Assembly: GCA_030549495.1 (NCBI GenBank) | Contig: JAUIRK010000627.1 | Span: 124,001-188,000, forward strand | Length of the DNA stretch: 64,000 bases | Reading direction: 5' to 3' | Origin: Nectonema munidae | Taxonomy: Eukaryota > Nematomorpha > Nectonematoida > Nectonematidae | Shown: in pieces, positions 1 through 12,500 of the stretch | Position numbering within the stretch: the stretch's first letter is position 1 | Layout: every line of letters begins with the position of its first letter | Notes under the pieces: generated by a model | What the model saw: the letters and a program-made list of their open reading frames with translations, nothing else | What the model was told of the DNA's origin: nothing | The model's database searches: none | Position numbers and translations under genes: made by a program

Positions 1-422
1 AAAGCTGTCGTGAATTTTCAATTGATCCATTCTGTTTTGATTATTATTATTGCTTTCAAGTTAAAAAAACAAAGATAACTTTTAACAGAAATTTTGTTTA
101 AAATGTAAAAAAAAATTACACATACTGTCAATTTTCATAAAGGAAGTTTTTTTGTGATAAAGAAACCATTACATATTTATATATAAATATAAAGAAAATG
201 AAAAGTAAATTTGAGTATTACGAAAGAATTCTCTCAAAGAATCTCCTCATAAAGAAACCTTGTATGGATATAACTAAACATATTCCCACACAAAGACATA
301 TTTTGCAATGAATCAAAATTTGAAGGGAATTGATCGATAATGGAAATAGGGGAGAGAACATTGGAAAGGTGGACGTGAGCACAAGTCAGATTGAGTAAGT
401 TTGAGTTATCTGCAAAAATTAC

Positions 423-549
423 GTGTCACAACAGAGTAAAGAGGTGTGAATTCGCCGATGTAACGCGTGTTCTTGGAAGTGATACTTAGACAAACGCCAG
501 CAATCCGGAAAAAGTATTTGGTACTGGAGAGAAGCTCATCAAACTCAGC
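423..549 (-). CDS. exon: FN3-4, second half
   Basis: The exon is too short to stand out as an open frame. Acceptor cacttttag and donor ACAC|gtaatt bound 127 bases, phase 0 in and phase 1 out. It reads FDELLSSTKYFFRIAGV and then EFTPLYSVVT, the E to G strands of FN3 with an insertion of about ten residues in the F-G loop. The phase 1 exit implies another domain or a linker exon beyond the left edge. Confidence 0.8.
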
Positions 550-3500
550 CTAAAAGTGGAAAATAATTGTCAATAGAGAGAGAGAGAGAGAGTCCCAAAA
601 ATGGAAATGCTTTTCTACTTTTAAAATATTGTATATAATCGAGTTCACGCTAAAAAGAAGCATCCAAAATATTTTTCCCATACACGTTGAACGCAAGAAT
701 CAGTTTTAACGTATTTATATATATTTAAATTATTATATAAGACTATTTGTTGTATGTTGTTGTACTAATTTGAAATAAAAATTTTAAAAATGATATTTAT
801 TTATAATATTAGAACAAAATGGAAGAGTTTTAATTTTTTATATTTAATAAAAAAAAATTAACTCTAAACATAATTCAACTTAAAACTGAGTTTGGATAAA
901 GTAACATAGTGTAAAAATTCCTAGAATAAACAAATAAATGCTTAAAAATACAATGAGATAATAAAATCAATAATATTAAAAAAACAAAGTTTACATATAA
1001 CTAAAAACGCGGCCTTGGATAAAATAAAAGTATAAAACTTATTAGCCAAAATATCACTAATTTTAAATGAGTACCAAAAGAATTTTTCTTTGAACTCTCT
1101 ACGACACTTTAATATGTTGTCATTGATAAGAGAATTAATTATATACGCATTCACTCAATGTTATCTAATCAATGGACTATCAACTCTCTGAATGCTTAAC
1201 CCATTTAGTATCAATGTTCACAAAGAGAACGCAGACAACTCAAGTAATCTCTATTTAATTCTATCCAAAACAAAAGTTTATGCATCCTTCCGAGGGGAAT
1301 ATATATGGTGTGCAGGCAAAATGTGGACCGACATGATTTCGAAACATAATGGACAAAATGTTGGAAAATATTTATATTTAAATTTGTTACACTGTATTTG
1401 TCATATAATTACAAAAATATATATATAAAAATTTGAATGCAAAGTATATCTATATTTTGTATTTTTATATCTGTTAAAATTTTCGTAACTACCTTATTTG
1501 ATACAGAGAATGTGATAAAAAAGTGGCCAAATTACAAGAAATTGATGCCAATGACTAAAACTAGAAAATGAAAATTTTCAATTGTAATTAGCGACTTATT
1601 TTTCAGACTTTATATCAAGGGTTCTGTCAGGCCTATCAATAAAAGGGATAGGTGTATGAGGCCCTTTGGGATCTATTGCCCTCCTCTTCAAACTCCCTTG
1701 AAATATATAAATGCATACACTTCCTTATAGTCCAGACCCCATTAAAATCAGTTTTGCCCTGCCCATATACCTAGAGTCGGGCGATTGGAGGTAAGGAAGT
1801 AAAATATCTTTCTTCACAAAAAATAAATTTAAATATGCGAAAAAAAATTTAATGTGTGAAAACATTGCGTCTTGAAAATATTTTTTTCTAACTGAAAAAA
1901 AGCTTTTGAAAAAAGTTAAGGTTTCTATGCGAAGACGTGGCTTTTCTCGTGTTAAATAGGAATTAGACGTGCTTTGTAGATGCATGCAAAAACAGACTTA
2001 ATTACCGTTTAATTGTTTCGCATATTATTATATATCTGATTTCAAAATGAATTCAGCCAAAGCAACTACACAGTCTCTTTGATTACGTAGATTCCAAGAG
2101 TTTCAAATACCATGTCGTTAACCCTTTCATGCATTGATTTTCAAAAATAATTGGCCTGCTTTTGTTTTTGAATCAATAAGCAGTGGATTTTGAGTCGTCC
2201 ATCACTGCTGACGCATTCTGCGTGCAAAGGGATAGCCAAGAAAGATTCTCGTTGTGAAACTTTTTTGTTAAAAGTATCCTTGTGCCAATCTACACTACCT
2301 GAGTTTTTATATTCAAATAAGAAACACAAGGATTTGATTGAGTAGCTCATAATTTAAAACAACATATGGATAAACGATAGGCTTAGCGTATACTAAGCCC
2401 TATTAATGTCATCCATAGAAGCGATATTTTAAGTCGTGCAGTCGTGCAAGCCGGTGACAGTGTGTTTCAGCCAAGAGACACTCCAATCAACTAATGGACA
2501 AATCGAAAAAGTTATAATCCTGAACAGATATAGAAAACTAAAATTTTTAAACACATATTCATTTATAAAGTTAGAAGGCTTGTTTGAAACACGCTTTCAA
2601 AATCTTTGCACGACAGTATCGCCTAAAAGTAGCATGGGTAGAGAAAGACATACCACGTTGTTATGCAGGCTGGATTGGGATGGGAGAATGATCTTTGTGA
2701 GGTATTTGTGCGAGTATGAAGGCCTGAACGAGATGATGTAGTGTGAGAGGAAGCGAGTGTAGAGAGTCGGAGACTGCCAGTAAATGTATGCTTTGGTCGA
2801 TGTCGCGTTTATAACCGTCACATTTGTTGGCGCATTCGGACCTAAATGATTCAAAAGAGAAGAGGGTAGTTGAGATTTCACACACATGAAGTAAAAATGA
2901 GTCACGAAGCTAAAGATAAAAAGTGACAAAGCAAAGCGAAGTGCTATCTCACAAAACTTGGAAAGAAATCTTCACTTGCTTCCTGAGGCCCTTTTGTTAG
3001 AGGAGAGGCAGGCGCATAAAACGATTTATAAACGCGAATACAAGTCAATGCACACTTCACTTTAGAAGGCGCTAATATTTTAGATGTTTATAGTAAAGGA
3101 GAAAAACCCCAATCTTCATGATGAAGTAAAAAACTGAATTGACCGTCGACATTCAAGCTAAAGGATATAAAATCATAAAATAGATGACATCCACTGACTT
3201 TAACGAACACATCATAAAATAATTGCATTTATTTCTGTATAATCAAAAATGAACCAATAAAGTGTAGAGAAATTTTTTATAACTAATAAAAACGGGTATC
3301 CTCTTGCTAAGATTTAAAAATAAGTAGCATCTTTAATTCTGGCTAAAATTGATATTAAAAAATACTCACCGTTGATTGATGATGAAGTAGGTGACCAAAA
3401 GGGCCAAAGGAAAAAATATTTCAGTAATAAAAATTTGATTGCGTAGGAGAGCTTGGGAGTAAGATTAGAAAAAATAGTTTGTTTCTTTTTTATAGGTAGA

Positions 3501-6500
3501 TTTTACTACCAATATATAAGTACTTTAGTTTATAAAAAAATATTAGGTTGGCGTTAAAACGAATCCTGTACATTTAAAAAATTTTGAATTTACAGATTTG
3601 GTTTCATTTCGTCGTCGTAAAAAGGTTAAGAATGAAAAAACTACTTTTATATTATATAAATAAAGATTAGTGGGTTAAATAAAATATTTTTTAACATAAT
3701 AATAACATCGTTTATACGCAACTTAAGGAAAAACGAAAATTATTTTGTTATAACTGAAATGAGATAGTTATACGAGGAAAGATAATAAAAGTATAAAATT
3801 GAAGGAAATGGATATTTTCATGAAGAAAAAAGAATTTCGTGATCTACTATACCGGGGTAGCCAAACCAGATGTCAATAGGCATTTATTCAAATACAAAGA
3901 TATATATTTTTGGTAGAGAAGGTAAATATTTACGTAAAATTTGATTTCCTACCTATATTTGACGTCATTAGAGATAAAACAATTCATGTCAGTAAAATAA
4001 AGTACAGATATTAATTGCAAGCAAATTGATTTTTATGACTTTTCATGCAAATATTTCCTTGTAGGGGGTCGTCCATATCTTTCATCAACATATACATATG
4101 AATTGTCGATGCTGAATAAATGGACGTAGTGATCAGAGTTTGTCTTATTACACTTAAGTATTATGGGTCGCGATGCAAACTGTGCTTATTGCTATGGGTC
4201 GAAGTAAAAAAGAAGTTTGAAAAAGGCTGTTATAGGCAATGCTTTGAAAAAAGCGTTAAAAATTCATCACATTTCATTAAACTATATTAAATAATGTTAA
4301 AAAGTGTAATATACATAAAGTTACATAAAAAAATATTTATTTCTTTAGGTATTAATGAAATATTCCAAATAAATGTGTTTTTAGTATCCAACTATACAAA
4401 ATAAAAATCTTATTTTGCAACCACTAAAAACACGTACATACTATACACCATTTTAAGTTCTAAAATGTCTTTTTTGATTTTCAATTTTTTCATAAAAATT
4501 CTGAAGTGTGGTTCTGAATGAGCAGTGTTACATATACAGTGATAATCATCTAATCCGATATTTATCATTCATGAAATTTACCAACCGGAATCTTAAATTT
4601 TATATATATTCTCACTGCAAAAATAATCTATAAATGACGGCACATAAAGCCACAAGTAGAAGCCTACACATAAAGTCAGCAGTACCTAACGGTCGCTTTT
4701 ATTGAAGTTGGCTGAAAATACATTTACTCATCGCTACTGCTTCGGGGAAAGTGTAACAAAAACTCTATATTTTTGCTTTTGAATATTTTCCAGCGATGGA
4801 TGGATACACTTTCTCAGTTCAAAAAAATTGTTTTCTTTTTTCAAACTGACATATTACAACAACGACCCATAAAAGAAATTAAAGCATTGCAAAATGGGAT
4901 ATAAAGATTTCGACAAGCTATTTGTAATAATTTTTTTAGATGTAGCCTACTCTAATTTTTTTCTAGATGCGGGCCTGTATATATGAAAAAGAGAATAAAA
5001 GATATGGTAGTAGTTACTTCGCCCATTATAGATTGAATAATAAATGAGTGAGGAAGTGGAGAGAATAAAGCTTCATTGTGGCGCTAAACATGAGCAAGAG
5101 AGGGGGAGAGTAGAGGATATTATATTACTACTGCCATTATGATTATTGATTGGAATCGTGATGATGATTATCATTAATACAACTAAAAGTATGTAGAATG
5201 ATGCTAACAAATAGATGGTGCTGGCGAAATTAGCCATATTGATTTTCGAAACAGTATTAAAAAAGCTGCTATCATGGCAAACAAGAGATACATATCTCCA
5301 CACTATGAAATTTATTCAATAGAAGTATACTAAAATAAATATTTACATCATATCCATGCAGGCTATTTTGAAAAAAAGATAATAAAAATTGCCAACTTGA
5401 AATCAAAGTAGCTCTGGTTTGCAAATCAAGATAAAATGCATCTAAATTTTTTACTAACTTTACTTAAACAGTAAATAAAAGCAATAAATATAAAATTTGA
5501 GATAAATGAAACTATCGAAAGTCATACTTTGAATGTGTTAATTTAAATAAACCTTTAAATAATTCATGATGAATAAGGGTAGTCACAGAGATTGGAATGA
5601 AAAAGGTATACGAAGAAGAATGTATTGATCAAAGTAATAGAAATAAAAAAAGAAAGAAAGAAAGAAGTACGGAAAAAAAGTAGAGAGAGACCAATGGAGA
5701 AAGAGCTCAAAAACATGCTGAGTATTTATTGGTTGAAATTTTCTTAAATTGTGGGTATAAGCTTTTTTGTCTTGTTATCTTCAGTTTATTTTATATGTAT
5801 GTTTTGCAAATCTATTCAGTTATCTTTTCATAATATATATCAAAAATTTTGTTCTAACTTTTATCCTTTTATGCAATAAAAATATTAACCTATCTATATT
5901 GAACACACTAGGCAGGCACTTAATAAAAGTGGTCATTATTTGGGAGTATATTTTCACCCACTAACATTGGTTTACACTCTACATTAGACTTTAAATGTCA
6001 CCTAGTATGTAGGAGGCGAGTTCTATTTATATATGCCCTTTTTCAAACAATATTCCAAATATTCTAATACGACAATGATGGTTTGTTATAACTAATCAGG
6101 AATTTTAATCACTATGAGATGATAATAGTAATAACCAAAGATCAATAATAATTAAGATATAATACACACACACAGAAAGAATGTATGCCATTGTGTTGGC
6201 AAGATGTAGGAGGCATCAGCTATGCGCATTTTCAATAATCTCCTAACAAAGAGAAGGGGTAAAGGGGAGATGTCACGCTGCACTCCTCAACAAATACACT
6301 CAGGGAAATGTCATGTTGAAGACACATTATCTCATTTCTCTTTTACTCATTTAATTAAATTTTCTAATCCTATTGATGGTGGATTTATCAATATAATATA
6401 TGTTATACAAAAATATCTATATTTAGACAATTGAAAAAACGAAAAATATAAAGGGGGTCTTAGCCGAGTTTAAATGGAAAGTTACTTCAATGTATCAAAT

Positions 6501-9500
6501 ATATTTAAATTATTTTACTTTAAACTTTTGCATTAAATTTATGGAGCGAAGAGAATATTTTGTATGCTACCTTATTGGTTGAATAAATATTCAGATATTA
6601 GCAAAGATTTATGATACGTTGGAAATGTTTTATTATTGACTACGCACAACTTTTACCTTTAGTGTCAAGTTGGGACAAAAAGGCGAATTCAGCTTTCATT
6701 CACTATACTTTGGTTGCTTTGTTTTCATTTAAAATTATTCTCAAACTTCAAAAAAATGCACTAGCGATAAGCTTGAATTACAGATTAAAATAAACTCCAT
6801 CAAACATTTTTGTCAAGCCTTGCAAATTTTCTCAATTCGAAGAATGACATAGTCTAGTATTTTATGATATTTTCAAATCAAGGTGTATGCCTCATTATAT
6901 CAGAGATTGATTTGCAGTAATAAAAAGGGGTTTGCCTCAAGGTTCAGCAAGATTACCTTTTAAAAAAGAATGAAGAGACTTTGACATGTTATCATCTAAA
7001 CTTGTTACGTCTTCGTAGTCTTTTTTGTTTCAAAAAATATTTTAATCAATTATTTCTATTTGTTTTTGCTTTTACACTACATATTCAATAGTAATAATAA
7101 TTGATATATCCATAAATTTATACCTTACATAAACTAAATGCTTACTTGTGTTTCATGCAGATGTTCTTTTGTCCGATTTATTTTACCCCATGCTATTTGA
7201 TCATTTACTATTGGTGATAGAACATCTCAAATCTCAATGTATATTAAATTCCTCTTTGTTCATTTTCACCTATATTTTCTTTCTCTTACTATTTTATTAA
7301 TCTCGTAATGAACTGATGAATCCATTCTTTATTATTTATATGCGGTACCGTTACGTTAACTAGATAAAATACTTACTTACTTAACTGTTTCTAGTTTTAA
7401 AATGTACAACACGGTTGAAATGTTCGGATTTCAATTTTCTTCGAATTGGCTAGACTCATTTAAGTCACACATTCAAACAAGGCTTTTCAAACGGCTGTAG
7501 TTAACTATTGTTGATAACATAAGACAAAAGATGGGTATAATGACAAAAGATTAAAACTCACATTTCGCCCTAAGCCCTTGATGTAAAAGAGAACAATTTG
7601 GAAACATGGACTAAAAGTTAGGCCTGGATGTGGGAAGTTAATTGAACATTGTGTTCTTTACTTGACAGGCGAAAATAAAAAATCTTACTGGTTAAGTCTT
7701 TCAAAATTGATGAACTTGGAGAGAAAAGAGTGTCAAATAAATACTAAAGGACAGATGCATTCGACAATTTTAAATAATTGAGTACTCTCAACAGACAAAG
7801 ATAGGATCTGAAAGAAAAGAAAAATGACATTTTTCTTAATAATGATATATACACTTTGATTGAACTTGCAAAACCAGCATTGAAATTTTCACGGCATAAC
7901 AAAACTTGGCATTTGCAGACAGGAATTGTTAGCTCATTAAAAGTCACATGCAGAAAACTTTTCAATTCAAATATTATTGCACAGACGAGAACAATTTCAA
8001 CAATTTATACTTATTTTGCTGATTCTAGATTTCGCACTGAAATGGAATTAGATCATAATCCTAATAATGATGAACATATGGCAAGGGTGTCAAACATAAG
8101 CCACACGGAGCGAAAGTGGTGGTAGAGATTTTCTTTATTGCATAATAAAATTTGAAATCAATATATTTCTTTGTACATTTATAATGTGGTGTTTTTGACT
8201 TATAACAAATCAGATTCATGAACGCAGTGAAAATAAATTCTAATTCTTGATCCTTATTTCTGTCAACCTTGATAAGATTCTTGAAGAGCCTAGCTACAAA
8301 TAGAAATAATAGAATTGAAATGTCGTAAAGCTCTTGAAAAAAAGTTTTTCGAAGTAGATGCAAAGAGATTTTATCAATATCTTGAAAATAAATACCTAAA
8401 ATCCAAATTGTTTGCTGCAAAAATACTTTAAAATTTATAGTTCTAAATAAATAAAGAATTTTTTTCATGCTAGAATATTACTAAATCAAAAATTCGCTTA
8501 AGAAGCTGATATTAAATTTTGAGATAGATTTACCTCGCAAAGGAAGGCCTTCAATCAGTTTGACACATCTGCGCCTATGGCAAACGTGAGGAACGGGTAA
8601 CTTTAAGTCCACGTGTGGCCTCAAAGTTGTTAAATGAGTCCTTTGAAAAAAGGATAGTTTAAGTTACAAATGTGTTTACTAGACTCATTAAATATTAATT
8701 TCAAATATTGTTGTGAATCAACATTTTTTACTTAACGCAAATTAAAAATTCTCATAGAACTCAATTAACATATGAATATTTGGAAGATAAATTAACGCTG
8801 AGAACAACTAGAGACTGAAATGAAAATGCAATCTCATAAAACAAAAGATTTTTAGCAGCATTTTGTTAAAAAAAATCGGCAGCCTTTATAGATAACAGAA
8901 TATTGTAAATGGTGTTTTTATAAAAAAAAAAGTAAATTTCGTGATCATTAGGAAGACACAATTGTATAAAGCGATCTAGAAGACAAAGTAACTTCTAATT
9001 CACACAGATTGAGAGAGTGAAGGTGAGAAGCACTGAGATATCATTTAAATGATTGTGTGTATCTTTGTTATGAACACTTGAAAGTTAGGAATGCTTGACG
9101 CAGCCCTAATTATTTTACAAGAAGTAAGGAAATAAGAACTTATCAAAAAGGTTTTTATAAAGTAGACTATACTCGATGATTGTATTCCTCAATCAAAGGT
9201 GCTGCTCAAAGTATTCCTCATGATATTTGGCATACAGAATAAATAATCAAACAAAAAACAAAAGAAATTTTAAGGAAAACAGGGAAAAATTAAGGTTAGT
9301 TACATCACATTCAATCACATAATTAGACGAGATATTCCTTAATTAAAAAAAAATCTTGAAATGGCGGAGGGGGGCGGTGCTTTATATATGAATTAGTTTT
9401 ATCATTAGGGTGATGAGTTCAGTTTTAGAGCAAGATCCAAGATTTTCATTTAGAGGGGCGTGTTCTTCAGTTATTTCAATTTAAACGGGCTTACGCTCTC

Positions 9501-12500
9501 TTAAGAACTTACTCAGAAGGAAAATATTCATTGAAAATTTTAAAACTTGATAAAATTGAAAATTTTAAACCAACATACATAAGTAAGAGTTGCTGCTTGT
9601 TTATAAAACATGTATAATGATCGCATAGAAGGAATGCAGACTTTCGAATCAATCAAACATCATGCCAAGCTGGTCTGAAATTCCTATCGAAAATATTTTA
9701 CAGACGATGAGTGAGAGCTATATAATAATAATAATCCATTGCTTCAATATGCACACAGGTCTTTTGAAAATTTCTCCAATGAAAGGATCAAGGAAGTATA
9801 AATAATGTTGCGCAAGTTTTTTGTTTTTTAATTGTGCCCCTTCTATCAACTTTTTTTGGCTACACCACTACTTCTGACTAATTTACATTTAGAGTTAAAT
9901 TTAAATAGTTTTCATTCGTTACAATTTTATATCAATGAATATTGTTAGACTCGTGCTAAGAATTTTTTTTCAATAAAGGTCATTTAATTTCTATCACTAC
10001 GTTTGTTACATTTTGTAACATTTGAAAACTTTAATTTTTTCAAGTCAAGAAATTTTTTAATAGCTATTTGGGAATAAATATTTTGACTAGCTATCCAGTT
10101 TAAAAGCAGGAATACTCTATTTGCTTAATATTTGAGCAGAGATATTTTTTATAACGTTCAATTGTTAAAATTTATAAGTAACACTGTACATAATTAATTA
10201 AATCCTTTTTAAAGAAAATTTGTTGATTATTATAATAAAAATATAATATCGAAACAAAATGTTTCAGTTGTTAAAAATGTACTTGATCTATTTATGGCAG
10301 CTGTTAGAATTTTATTTGTAGACAGAAATATTCAAAAAAAAAACGCAATGATTTTCTTTTCTTATATACTTTGATTTATGTTAGTTTGGTCCTCGGACAT
10401 TTCGCCCCATTATTTTCATAAGACAGTTCGTCCCATGGACAATTCGCTCCATTATTTTCATAAGACAGTTCGTCCCATGGACAATTCGCCCCATTATTTT
10501 CATAAGACATTTTGTTTCATCGACAATTCGCCCCGTTATTTTCATAAGACATTTTGTCTCATGGACAATTCTAAAAAATTAAGAGATAAAATGATTAATT
10601 TGAAATAATTTAATAGAGATAAAATAAACAAGAATATAAAATTTTTTAATAATTTTACACATATAATAAGCAAAGATGGATAAAACAAATAGCCTATGAG
10701 ACAATTTGTCCGGGGGGGGGGGGGGGGGGGGGGGGTTAAATAATTTTTTAATTATAAGGGTTAGCTACTTAAACGTTGGCTTTTCCTGCTTATAAAAACT
10801 TGAAAATATCAAATAAACTCTCATTCTTTATGCCTCTTATTATTTTGAAATTATTCTGAGAAGAGACGGTTCCATTTTAAAATAGTGAAAATTGCTTTAT
10901 TAGTTTATTTTGTTTCCTTTCTCTCTTATGTTAATTATGTATCAAATTTTTCAATTTTGAGTAAAAGGTAAGGTGCAGCGGGTGTATTTTCATTGGCAAG
11001 GCACTGATGTACCGCTTATGTCAAACTATGAACAAATTTATATCGATGAGGAATCGAATCCAGAGGCTTCCGTGCTGAGTCCATCATCTCAGCCAACCTG
11101 TCATGCCACCCATAGAGTATGCTGTAGGGGATACGTCAAATTAGTTTTCAAAAACTTATGTTATGCTCTAAAAAATTTTAGTTTTTGTTGAAGCTCTATA
11201 ACTTTTTCTGATGGACTTTTTTCCTTAAAAGTTATTATAAAAGGCAAAACATCGCAACTGTTAAGTTATTTTACTTTTTGTAGATTTTTGCAGCTTGTAT
11301 CAATTTAGCTTTTAAACTATTTTTGAATGATACTGAGTAAAATAAAATAATGCGATATTAATTTTTTGTTTTATTTTTGTTTGCACAATTATAACTTCAT
11401 TTTATACCCTTGCCCCTGAATCAATCACATCGCGGGGTGTCTAGTAGACTCTTTGCCTTTGGACTACATTCACTCATATAAACTATCCAACCTTCAGTTA
11501 TTTGTTTTCTCTATGAATCAAATATCCTTTCATCAATTCCTGTAATGTGCCTGGTAGACTACTTCATTTTTCAAATGAAAAGCCTATTCCACCCCCTAAC
11601 AATTTTGGATTTTTTTAAACTAGTGTATATTCGATATACAAATTTAATTAAAATATTTTCGCTTGAAGTATAGTATTTAAATTCACCAATTTTGTAAAAA
11701 AAAATATAAAGTAGTCTTATAAATTTAGGACATTAGGTATGCGCTGAATACATTCTATTTTAAAGGATTGCTTAATATTTGGTCTCCCGTAGTATTTCCA
11801 GATCACTAATTTTGAAAATTGCAACAACAAAATTTCGCCCCCCCCCCCCCCCAATAATTTTGAGGATGTGCGCTCCTGATACAGAGTTGAAAAACATATT
11901 AAATTTTGAATCAAATTTTAGAAGATTTAGAAACAAAATCTTTGATAGATATGTCCATTGAGGTAAAATAATTATAACAAATATAAAAAAAAGTGTAAAA
12001 ATGGACACTTTATTGATGATTTAATTTTCACTATTTTATCATTTATATATTGGCTTTGAAAAAGGAGTTTATACTCCGAAACTAGTTAGCAAAATCAGCA
12101 ATAAAGTGTCCAGTTTTTACAATTTTTTTATATTTGTTATACTTTTAGAAGATTGTTATTCTTTTAAGCTGAGCCATGAGTCTAAACTAAAAAGAAGAAT
12201 TAAAGCCCAATTTGAGTTCAGGATCTTGGAAAACTTTTCTAATCAAGTGAAGCAATTGAGAATTTTGATTTTTAGAGCATTCATCATGAAGGAACAAAAA
12301 AATGATAATGGAGTATAAGCAGAAAAAGTGTTAGAGCGAGTAAATTCCATTTGGTCCCTGACTTGATATCGGAGTGCACAAAGAATTTTAACTAAAACTT
12401 TCCAAGGTTGATGAAAATCTCTATGATATTATATTTATTATCAATATTCCTTCTTTAATTTATAACTTTCCTAAAGTTTAAATTTATATACTATTCAATC

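Noticed and set aside
8061-8468. 135-codon minus-strand open frame
   Set aside because: It is rich in K, F, I and L as expected from AT-rich DNA, lies inside a hAT-like element and shows no domain.
10378-10608. Repeat-protein-like open frame HYFHKTVRPMDNS
   Set aside because: It is an artefact of a 42-bp minisatellite whose unit length is a multiple of three.
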